Below are positions 23,014 through 34,000 of a DNA stretch of 64,000 nt, in pieces. The position numbers were made by a program, and so were the translations under genes. The stretch is from Eutreptiella sp. 'Long Island Sound 2002' (taxonomy: Eukaryota > Euglenozoa > Euglenophyceae > Eutreptiales > Eutreptiaceae). Location: assembly GCA_964036045.1 (NCBI GenBank), contig OZ038385.1, positions 15,335,240 to 15,399,239 of the forward strand, in the 5' to 3' direction. The notes below the pieces were generated by a model, which searched no databases, had not been told where the DNA came from, and saw only the letters and a list, made by a program, of their open reading frames with translations. Positions within the stretch are counted from its first letter, which is position 1. Every line of letters begins with the position of its first letter.

Positions 23014-26000
23014 GCCTGGCAGGAGACTCCGAACACCCCCTGGGCTGGGCTCCCCGTCCCCCCCAGGCCGGTGCGCCCGGTCTCTGAAGAAGATGGCCCC
23101 CCTTTGGCCTGGCGGGAGACTCCGAACACCCCCTGGGCAGGACTCCCTGTCCCCCCCGGGCCGGTGCGCCCGGTTCTCTAAAGAAGATTGCCCCCCATTG
23201 GCCTGGCAGGAGACTCCGAACACCCCCTGGGCAGGACTCCCCGTCCCCCCCGGGCCAATGCGCCCGGTTCTCTGAAGAAGATGGCCCCCCATTGGCCTGG
23301 CGGGAGACTCCGAACACCCCCTGGGCAGGACTCCCCGTCCCCCCCGGGGCGGTGCGCCCGGTTCTCTGAAGAAGATGGCCCCCCATTGGCATGGCAGGAG
23401 ACTCCGAACACCCCCTGGGCAGGACTCCCCGTCCCCCCCGGGCCGGTGCGCCCGGTTCTCTGACGAAGATGGCCCCCCCTTGGCCTCGCAGGAGACTCCG
23501 AACACCCCCTGGGCAGGACTTCCCGCCCCCCCCGGGCCGGTGCGCCCGGTTCTCAGAAGAAGATGGCCCCCCCTTGGCCTGGCAGGAGACTCCGAACACC
23601 CCCTGGGCAGGACTCCCCGTCCCCCCCGGGCCGGTGCGCCCGGTTCTCTAAAGAAGATGGCCCCCCATTGGCCTGGCAGGAGACTCCGAACACCCCCTGG
23701 GCAGGACTCCCCGTCCCCCCCGGGCCGGTGCGCCCGGTTCTTTGAAGAAGATGCCCCCCCCTTGGCCTGGCAGGAGACTCCGAACACCCCCTGGGCAGGA
23801 CTCCCCGTCCCCCCCGGGCCGGTGCGCCCGGTTCTCTAAAGAAGATGGCCCCCCCTTTGGCCTGGCAGGAGACTCCGAACGCCCCCTGGGCAGGACTCCC
23901 CGTCCCCCCCGGGCCGGTGCGCCCGGTCCTCTGAGGAAGATGGCCCCCCATTGGCCTGGCAGGAGACTCCGAACACCCCTTGGGCAGGACTCCCCGTCCC
24001 CCCCGGGCCGGTGCGCCCGGTTCTCTGAAGGAGATGGCCCCCCCTTGGCCTGGCAGGAGACTCCGAACACCCCCTGGGCAGGACTCCCCGTCCCCCCCGG
24101 GCCGGTGCGCCCGGTTCTCTGAGAAAGATGGCCCCCCCTTGGCCTGGCAGGAGACTCCGAACACCCCCTGGGCAGGACTCCCCGTCCCCCCCGGGCCGGT
24201 GCGCCCGAATCTTTGAAGAAGATGCCCCCCCCTTGGCCTGGCAGGAGACTCCGAACACCCCCTGGGCAGGACTCCCCGTCCCCCCCGGGCCGGTGCGCCC
24301 GGTTCTCTAAAGAAGATGGCCCCCCCTTTGGCCTGGCAGGAGACTCCGAACGCCCCCTGGGCAGGACTCCCCGTCCCCCCCGGGCCGGTGCGCCCGGTCC
24401 TCTGACGAAGATGGCCCCCCCTTGGCCTCGCAGGAGACTCCGAACACCCCCTGGGCAGGACTTTCCGCCCCCCCCGGGCCGGTGCGCCCGGTTCTCAGAA
24501 GAAGATGGCCCCCCCTTGGCCTGGCAGGAGACTCCGAACACCCCCTGGGCAGGACTCCCCGTCCCCCCCGGGCCGGTGCGCCCGGTTCTCTAAAGAAGAT
24601 GGCCCCCCCTTTGGCCTGGCAGGAGACTCCGAACGCCCCCTGGGCAGGACTCCCCGTCCCCCCCGGGCCGGTGCGCCCGGTCCTCTGAGGAAGATGGCCC
24701 CCCATTGGCCTGGCAGGAGACTCCGAACACCCCTTGGGCAGGACTCCCCGTCCCCCCCGGGCCGGTGCGCCCGGTTCTCTGAAGGAGATGGCCCCCCCTT
24801 GGCCTGGCAGGAGACTCCGAACACCCCCTGGGCAGGACTCCCCGTCCCCCCCGGGCCGGTGCGCCCGGTTCTCTGAGAAAGATGGCCCCCCCTTGGCCTG
24901 GCAGGAGACTCCGAACACCCCCTGGGCAGGACTCCCCGTCCCCCCCGGGCCGGTGCGCCCGGTTCTCTAAAGAAGATGGCCCCCCCTTTGGCCTGGCAGG
25001 AGACTCCGAACGCCCCCTGGGCAGGACTCCCCGTCCCCCCCGGGCCGGTGCGCCCGGTCCTCTGACGAAGATGGCCCCCCCTTGGCCTCGCAGGAGACTC
25101 CGAACACCCCCTGGGCAGGACTTCCCGCCCCCCCCGGGCCGGTGCGCCCGGTTCTCAGAAGAAGATGGCCCCCCCTTGGCCTGGCAGGAGACTCCGAACA
25201 CCCCCTGGGCAGGACTCCCCGTCCCCCCCGGGCCGGTGCGCCCGGTTCTCTTAAGAAGATGGCCCCCCATTGGCCTGGCAGGAGACTCCGAACACCCCCT
25301 GGGCAGGACTCCCCGTCCCCCCCGGGCCGGTGCGCCCGGTTCTTTGAAGAAGATGCCCCCCCCTTGGCCTGGCAGGAGACTCCGAACACCCCCTGGGCAG
25401 GACTCCCCGTCCCCCCCGGGCCGGTGCGCCCGGTTCTCTAAAGAAGATGGCCCCCCCTTTGGCCTGGCAGGAGACTCCGAACGCCCCCTGGGCAGGACTC
25501 CCCGTCCCCCCCGGGCCGGTGCGCCCGGTCCTCTGAGGAAGATGGCCCCCCATTGGCCTGGCAGGAGACTCCGAACACCCCTTGGGCAGGACTCCCCGTC
25601 CCCCCCGGGCCGGTGCGCCCGGTTCTCTGAAGGAGATGGCCCCCCCTTGGCCTGGCAGGAGACTCCGAACACCCCCTGGGCAGGACTCCCCGTCCCCCCC
25701 GGGCCGGTGCGCCCGGTTCTCTGAGAAAGATGGCCCCCCCTTGGCCTGGCAGGAGACTCCGAACACCCCCTGGGCAGGACTCCCCGTCCCCCCCGGGCCG
25801 GTGCGCCCGGTTCTCTGAAGAAGATGGCCCCCCCTTGGCCTGGCAGGAGACTCCGAACACCCCCTGGGCAGGACTCCCCGTCCCCCCCGGGCCGGTGCGC
25901 CCGGTTCTCTGAGGAAGATGGCCCCCCATTGGCCTGGCAGGAGACTCCGAACACCCCCTGGGCAGGACTCCCCGTCCCCCCCGGGCCGGTGCGCCCGGTT

Positions 26001-28258
26001 CTCTGAAGGAGATGGCCCCCCCTTGGCCTGGCAGGAGATTACGAACACCCCCTGGGCAGGACTCCCCGTCCCCCCCGGGCCGGTGCGCCCGGTTCTCTGA
26101 GGAAGATGGCCCCCCCTTGGCCTGACGGGAGACCCCGAACACCCCCTGGGCAGGACTCCCCGTCCCCCCCGGGCCGGTGCGCCCGGTTCTCTGTAGAAGA
26201 TGGCCCCCCCTTGGCCTGGCAGGAGACTCCGAACACCCCCTGGGCAGGACTCCCCGTCCCCCCCGGGCCGGTGCGCCCGGTTCTCTGAAGAAGATGGCCC
26301 CCCATGGACCTGGCAGGAGACTCCGAACACCCCCTGGGCGGGACTCCCCGTCCCCCCCGGGCCGGTGCGCCCGGTTCTCTGAAGAAGGTGCCCCCCCCTT
26401 GGCCTGGCAGGAGACTCAGAACACCCCCTGGGCAGGACTCCCCGTCCCCCCCGGGCCGGTGCGCCCGGTTCTCAGAAGAAGATGGCCTCCCCTTGGCCTG
26501 GCAGGAGACTCCAAACACCCCCTGGGCAGGACACCCCATTCCCCCCGGGCCGGTGCGCCCGGTTCTCGGAAGACAATCGCCCCCCCTTGGCCTGGCAGGA
26601 GACTCCGAACACCCCCCGGGCAGGACTCCCCGTCCCCCCCGGGCCGGTGCGCCCGGTTCTCTGACGAAGATGGCCCCCCCTTGGCCTCGCAAGAGACTCC
26701 GAATACCCCCTGGGCAGGACTTCCCGTCCCCCCCGGGCCGGTGCGCCCGGTTCTCTGAAGAAGATGGCCCCCCATTGGCCTGGCAGGAGACTCCGAACAC
26801 CCCCTGGGCAGGACTCCTTGTCCCCCCCGGGCCGGTGCGCCCGGTTCTCTTAAGAAGATGGCCCCCCATTGGCCTGGCAGGAGACTCCGAACACCCCCTG
26901 GGCAGGACTCCCCGTCCCCCCCGGGCCGGTGCGCCCGGTTCTCTGAAGAAGATGGCCCCCCCTTGGCCTGGCAGGAGACTCCGAACACCCCCTGGGCAGG
27001 ACTCCCCGTCCCCCCCGGGCCGGTGCGCCTGGTTCTCTAAAGAAGATGGCCCCCCCTTTGGCCTGGCAGGAGACTCCGAACGCCCCCTGGGCAGGACTCC
27101 CCGTCCCCCCCGGGCCGGTGCGCCCGGTCCTCTGAGGAAGATGGCCCCCCATTGGCCTGGCAGGAGACTCCGAACACCCCCTGGGCAGGACTCCCCGTCC
27201 CCCCCGGGCCGGTGCGCCCGGTTCTCTGAAGGAGATGGCCCCCCCTTGGCCTGGCAGGAGACTCCGAACACCCCCTGGGCAGGACTCCCCGTCCCCCCCG
27301 GGCCGGTGCGCCCGGTTCTCTGAGAAAGATGGCCCCCCCTTGGCCTGACAGGAGACTCCGAACACCCCCTGGGCAGGACTCCCCGTCCCCCCCGGGCCGG
27401 TGCGCCCGGTTCTCTGAAGAAGATGGCCCCCCCTTGGCCTGGCAGGAGACTCCGAACACCCCCTGGGCAGGACTCCCCGTCCCCCCCGGGCCGGTGCGCC
27501 CGGTCCTCTGAGGAAGATGGCCCCCCATTGGCCTGGCAGGAGACTCCGAACACCCCCTGGGCAGGACTCCCCGTCCCCCCCGGGCCGGTGCGCCCGGTTC
27601 TCTGAAGGAGATGGCCCCCCTTGGCCTGGCAGGAGATTCCGAACACCCCCTGGGCAGGACTCCCCGTCCCCCCCGGGCCGGTGCGCCCGGTTCTCTGTAG
27701 AAGATGGCCCCCCCTTGGCCTGGCAGGAGACTCCGAACACCCCCTGGGCAGGACTCCCCGTCCCCCCCGGGCCGGTGCGCCCGGTTCTCTGAAGAAGATG
27801 GCCCCCCATTGACTTGGCAGGAGACTCCGAACACCCCCTGGGCAGGACTCCCCGTCCCCCCCGGGCCGGTGCGCCCGGTTCTCTGAAGAAGGTGGCCCCC
27901 CCTTGGCCTGGCAGGAGACTCAGAACACCCCCTGGGCAGGACTCCCCGTCCCCCCCGGGCCGGTGCGCCCGGTTCTCAGAAGAAGATGGCCCCCCCTTGG
28001 CCTGGCAGGAGACTCCAAACACCCCCTGGGCAGGACACCCCATTCCCCGCGGGCCGGTGCGCCCGGTTCTCGGAAGACGATGGCCCCCCCTTGGCCTGGC
28101 AGGAGACTCCGAACACCCCCTGGGCAGGACTCCCCGTCCCCCCCAGGCCGATGCGCCCGGTTCTCTAAAGAAGATGGCCCCCCCTTGGCCTGGCAGGATG
28201 CCCCGACCACCCCACTGGGCTGAGCACCCCCCTGCTCCCCCCGGCCGGGAGTGCCCGG
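23014..28258 (+). repeat. 94-bp tandem repeat array, about 55 copies
   Basis: The unit starts GCCTGGCAGGAGACTCCGAA and continues through CACCCCCTGGGCAGGACTCC, a C7-to-G boundary, GGCCGGTGCGCCCGG and TTCTCTGAAGAAGATGG, ending in a C run and TTG. The period is 94 bp, 95 in variants with one extra base near the C run. Variants recur in blocks, for example one series repeats at an offset of 754 bp (about eight units) between 23553 and 24307. The last unit, from about 28187, is diverged. It sits just upstream of ORF1, so it is probably part of the LINE leader. Because 94 is not a multiple of 3 and the unit lacks stops in several frames, frames of up to 564 codons appear that are not genes. Confidence 0.9.
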
Positions 28259-28542
28259 TGGACGTGGAGGCGCAACCCCCCGGCAACAGATCTCCCCCCC
28301 CCCAGACCCAGGTGCCCCAGTGTGCGAGGCAGCAGCCAACGGGTAGCGCGCAGGGCCGCGTTTCCGGATGGATTCTAATGTACGGGCCCGTAAGGCCGGC
28401 CGCCGTAGGCCACCAACGCGCGAGCGAGAGCAGGTTCCGGCGCCTGAGCACTGGGCGGCCCGGAGGAAGGGGTGCGCAGTGCCCATGCATGGGCTTCCGG
28501 CCTGCGACTCCCTGCTCTTGCTCTGCAGCCCAGTGACACAGC

Positions 28543-31027
28543 ATGTTCCCATCGACGCCCGCGACTCCTTACATGCAGCGCCCTCCTATCCCCGGAGGCC
28601 CGCCTGCAACACACCCCGCGGGGTCCCCGGCTTTTGCCGCCCCCCCCCTCCCCCGCTATACCCACACCCCATACGCGCCCCACCAACCGCTCGTGGAGGT
28701 TCACTCCCAGCCAGCGTACCCCGCCTATTACCTGCGGGAGCCGCGGTATGGGCTTCCCCCGCCGCCCTCACCGCTCCCGACAGTACCGCTAAGGAGGCGG
28801 CGCAGAGGGCGCCCCCGGGGCCGCAGGGCCCTGCCCCCGACGCGGTCGGCGAGGCGACGCCGGCACTGCTGCTGGCACCGGCGAGGGAGACGGAGCCAAG
28901 GCAGGACCGCCGGCCCCCGGCACCTACGGAGCCAAGGCAGGACCGCCGGCCCCCGGCACCTACGGAGCCGCCACGCCGGCCCCAGGGCGCAACCTACCGG
29001 AGGTCCCGCTCCCCCAGACGGGACCTACGCGACGATCGCCGAGACCACGGCCGTACAAGCCCCGGTAGAGGAGGCCGCACGGCCTACCGCCGGCCCTACC
29101 GCTCCCCAGAGCGGTACTACCAGCGCCGGTCCGAGGAGCGCCCCTCCGAGCGCCGAGCCCCCGCCGCTAGAAGTGGAGACCGTACCCCCGACCGCCGGGA
29201 TTACCGCTCCCGTCGTAGCCCGCCCGGATCGGCCCCCGGGCCGAGCCGGGAGCGACGAGGCCCCGACGACCGGCGCCGGTACCGCTCCCCCAGCCCGGAT
29301 ACCGCTAGGCGCCTGAGGTATGATGCGCCAGATACGGGGCGCCGGCCGCAGTGGGAGCCCCGTACGGCTCCCGACGCCCAACCCCCGCATGTCCCACATG
29401 TCCCGAGGGACAAGCCCCCGCGCAAGCTGCAGCGCCATAACAAAGAGGGCGGACGGCCTGCGGCGCAGTCGCCCGCGGGCACCCCGCACAGGCTACCGGT
29501 GCACGCTCTGAAGGGGACCCAAACGACGCCGGGCCTCCTGGCCCCCTGTGCACAGCAGGCACGACTGCCACAGGACGGCGCCCCCCGCACGCCCCAGAAG
29601 CACCGTACCGGTGTCACGCAGACCACCCCGGGCCTCCGGGGCCCGGGCTACGCCTCCCCGAGCGGGGCAATGAAAGCCCCCCAGCAGCCCCACGCCGCGG
29701 ACCCGCCGACCGTCCTGCACATCCGGCGCCTCCCCACAGGATGGTCCCGCCGTCACCTAGCGGACCGTTTCATGTGGCTGGATGGGGCGGAGGGGGTGGC
29801 GGAGGAATTTTATGGAGGAGAAAACCACGGGTACCTGACCTTCCGCGCCCACACGCAGGCGCTGGCGGCGTGTGCGGTAGTCAGCGCTGCCCTGGGTACG
29901 GTAGCGCCCCCGCCCGGCCGCCTGCCGGCGGCAGTCCACTGTGTCGACCGCGGTGTCATCCGGGACCTCACCGTGCACACACAGCGAGACGCCCCGGGCG
30001 AGGAGCGGCACGACACGCCGTCCGCCGGGGCTGCCCCCCCGCACATGGACCGCCCCTCCCTCACCGAGGATGACGTCCGGCGCCTCATAGCCGATGCCGT
30101 AGGCGGAACGCAGCAGGTCCCCATTCCCCGGAGGGAGACGGCCTCCCTCCCCTCCTGGCCCAGTATGCAAAGAGGACCCGCGAGCTGCTCCAGCTCGTGG
30201 GCTATACCCTGGGGGTCCCCTCCTTCTCCCTCTCCAGCTGGGAGGGAGATGCCATCCCGGCTCCTCACCCGCCGGGACTTGGGATCACGGTGTATTACGT
30301 GATCGAGGGGAGGGTGCAGCTCCGCCTCCCCGCCCCCGAGGGCGGCACGCGCCCAGGGTGGTGGCTCCAGGCCATGGCATATGCGTATGCCTGGTCCGCC
30401 CCACCCCCGCCCTGGGCGGTCCCCCCGGATACCAGGGCCCTGGTGCTGATATGCCAGTGCCCGGTACATGTCCCCCGGGGCGCGCCGGCCACCGCTCCCC
30501 CCCCGGTCCAAATCTGCGTCAAGCGCGGGGACCGGTACACCCCAGTCGACACGGCGAGCATGGACCTCGGGGACCACAAGGCCACCCTCACCCCACCCAG
30601 AGGCAACCCCCTGGCCATCGCTACGCCCATGGTGGCCAGGGCCACCTACGACAGGGCTCGGGGGGGACTCGTCGTCGTCCCCTCGGCCCTGGGGGCCCAG
30701 CAGCTCCGCGACGCCGACTGGAAGGGATGGAGCGCCTCGTGGGTCAGCTACGCCCGGGCCCTCCAGCCGGCCAAGCCGGTCGGCTTCAAGGTCCTGGGGG
30801 CGCAGGCCCCGGCCCTGCGAGACTGGGTGCTCCCCAGGCTCACGGGCGAACGGCCAGCGGGGACTCCCTCCCTGACCACGGTGTTTGGTCTCATCGGGTG
30901 TGACTTGCGGGCAGCCCAGGAGGCAGCTGGCGGCTCGGCCACACACGCCGACCCCCAGGGCGGACCCACTTCCTCAGAGCCGGACCCGGAGCCGGAGCAC
31001 CCCACTCCCCCGCAGTCCCAGAATTGA
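28543..31027 (+). CDS. LINE ORF1, interrupted by two apparent frameshifts
   Basis: The protein starts at ATG 28543 (MFPSTPATPYMQRPP), following a Pro-rich N-terminus. The reading frame then shifts near 28750-28790 into a frame rich in Arg-Ser and Arg-Asp words such as YRRSRSPRRDLRDD. An RRM-like stretch follows (TVLHIRRLPTGWSRRHL then GYLTFRAHTQALAAC, about 29710-29880). A second shift near 30130-30160 leads into the C-terminal third (LLAQYAKRTRELLQLVGYTL to the stop at 31025). RNA-binding ORF1 proteins with RRM-like folds are known in several LINE groups. Two frame breaks mean either a dead ORF1, sequencing errors in C runs, or recoding. An ATG at 28368 in the second frame is an alternative start. 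Confidence 0.65.
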
Positions 31028-34000
31028 GGGCACCCCGGAGGACGTGCACGCTGTGGGGTACCTGTGGCTCAACGTCCGGGGCCGGTACCTCCGGCAACGC
31101 CTCCTGGCGCAAGCCCTACACATGGCAGCGCGCCGCCCTACCCTCCTCGTCCTGGCTGAGGCCCAGTCCCGGGCAGGCCCCGAGGACCCCCCCTTCCAGG
31201 ACTACGCCCGTCACGTCGTGCTCCCCGCCCACGGCAAGACAGGGGCGGGCCTGGAAGTATACGTCCGCACCGGGACAACCACCCGGGCTTCCCTCCTCTG
31301 GGGCGCGGAGGATGCCAACGCCCTCCTCATGGAGGTCCTCACCCCGTGGGGTCGGCATCATGTGCTGGCAGCCCATGCCCCCCAAATCAGCATAGGCGTG
31401 GAGCCTTACGTGAAATGGTGGGCCGCCGTCTGGAGGGAGGTCACCTGCCTGGTCGACCCGACGACCGTTCTGGTTGTCGCGGACACCAACTCGGCGGCCC
31501 GACCGGCAGATAGAGGGACCCCGCGCCCCGAGGACACGGGCTACCGCACGTTCCTGAGGGCCTTCAACCTCAGGGACTTGGTGGACCTTCACCCGGTCCC
31601 GCAGGACACATACTCCTGCTTCCAGGGAGCCGCGCGCTCCCGCATCGACACGGCCGCCTGCCACAGCGAAGCGCAGTTCACCATCGCCTCGTACCACTAC
31701 TGGGCGAGCACCCTCCTCTCGGACCACCACGTCCCCCTCCTTCTCACCATCGCCTTCCCGGTGAACCGGCTGGACAAGCCCAGCCCCCATACGGTCTCCC
31801 GCACCCCGGAGTACCACCTGGGCCCAGTGGCCCTGTCCCCGGCCGACACGGCCGATTTCCACAACTCAGTACTCCGCAGGAGAGCCGTGGACCCCCAGCT
31901 CGCACCGATTCGGTGGCTGAAAGGCCTGCGAAGGGCCATCTACGACTGGGCCCACGCCACGGGCAGGGTCCGAGCCCTCCGCTTCCGGCAGTACCGCCTC
32001 AAGACGCGCCCGGCGGAGCGAGCTCCCCCCTCGCGGGCTCCCCAGCAGCCCTTCCCAGCGCGCAGCATGCTCCCCACGGTGGGGCGTTTTACAGTGATGG
32101 CCCAGAGCATATTGGGCACCTCGGTGACGGCGGGGCACGCCCTCAAGCGGAGCCTCGTGGCCTTGGGAGAGGCCCAGCGCCAGCAGAGCCTCCGGGGGGT
32201 GAAACGCAGGGCCCTCCGACGCAAGCAGGAGACCCTCAACTTGAAACGCACCCCAGAGCAGTGGAGGGAGGTGCAGCGTCGTAGCAGGGGCCCCCCGCGC
32301 GATGTCTCGGAAATCCCCCTGGACAGCAAGGCGCTCCTCAACCCCAGGGAGACGTTGTCTGCCCTGTACTTGAGCCGCCTACGGCTCCAGGGCCATAGCT
32401 ACCGCATCCGAGATGACCCCGACCGATGGGCCCACTTCCAGAGGTACCTGGGGCTCCTGCCGCAGCATGCCCCGCCAGCCCGCGGCGACTATGTCCAGCC
32501 CCGCCACCTCTGGGAGGTGCAGTCGGGGAAGGCCCGCGGCCCCGACCTCCGCCTACCCGAAGCGGACGTCTGCATCGATATATCCTGGTACCGACACCTG
32601 ACGGAGGCGGACCAGAAGACCCTGTGCGCCGTGGTGCGCAGCCCGCCAGTCAGCCGCACGGTGGGCAGGCGGGGGCGGGTTACCCTGCACCTAAAAAACC
32701 CGGACCAGCCGGTCCAGGAGGCGAACCTCCGGGGGATAACCATCTCCTCCCACGTCTCCAAACTCGAGCCCACGGCCTTCTATGCCGTGGCGACAGCCGT
32801 CTACGAGCGGGCCCTGGGGGGCCCCTGCCTAGTGGGGGGCATGCGGGGTATATCCCTCCAGGAGGTCGTCCGCACGGTGCACATGAAGCTGGACCTGGCC
32901 AGGCTTCAGAACCGAATAGTGGACGTCCTGATCACGGATCTCGCTAAATTCTTCGACGTCATCGCGCAGGACATTCACCCTATAGTGGGAGCCCGGGTGG
33001 GCCTGGGAGAGGCCGACCACCTCGCCACCCATACCGAGGGCTTCTCCTACACCCTGCCCTTGGGCCCCTGGCAGTCCCACACCCTGACGCAACTCCTGGG
33101 TACCCCCCAGGGTACCATCCAGGGGGTCCATGCGGGGGCGACGGCGGCGCTCCCTTTCTTGCGATACATGGACATCGCATACCGGTCCTCGGCGGTAGAG
33201 CCCTTCCGCTTCCCGGGACTCATGTGGGTGGACGACACGATCGTCCTCTTGGAGCGGGGCGATTCCCACCCCATACAGGGGGTCCTGTTGGATCAGCGGG
33301 TATACTACCAGGGAATCCTGCGGGTGGACGTCCCTGACCGCAAGATCCAGCACGGCTCCACGTCAGACCCACGGCCCCTACGGTCGCCTACGCCAGCAGC
33401 CGTGGCCCGCCACCTGGGCCGCGCGTGGGTGACGTGTACCCCAGACCAGCGGTGGGAGGCGCTGGCAGGGGCCCCGGAGATACAGCCCTCCAGGGTCCTC
33501 CGATATATGGGAACCGACATTTACCTCCAGGGGGCGCCTACGGCCCCCCGCAACCTGCCGGAGGTTAGGGCGGAGCTCTGGACACAGCTCCGCCCCCAGC
33601 GGCTCTCCCCGGACGCGGCCATGATGGTACTCATGGCCAAGCTCCCGAGCAAGCTGCTCCCCCTGGCTAGCGTGTACCGCCCCACGGCCAAGGTACACGC
33701 GGCAAACGATGCCCTCATGGTGCGAGCATACAAGCACGTGACGGGCATCTCCCGCCACGCTCATACCGACGCGCTCTGGGGACCCTGGGAGCATGGGTGC
33801 CAGGGTCTCACTCGGTCAGAGCACTCGTGGCAGGCGGCGGTGGTTCGAGAGTGGGTTCGGCAGGGGGCCTGGGCCAAGCAGGAGTTCCGGGACTCCCAGG
33901 CCTACTCCCTGCAAACGCACCAGGCGCTCAGGGGGGGCTGCCCGGCGGTGCTTACCCCGGGGCAGTACACGCATCACCCCAAGTGCCCCCACCTCATAGC

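Noticed and set aside
16570-28258. CRISPR-like repeat arrays
   Set aside because: Units are directly tandem with no unique spacers between them, and the surroundings are eukaryotic.
23500-28552. Minus-strand open frames of 359 to 564 codons rich in Gly, Pro and Arg
   Set aside because: They are read-through of the 94-bp tandem unit, whose length is not a multiple of 3 and which lacks stops in several frames on both strands; the same protein words appear in all frames.
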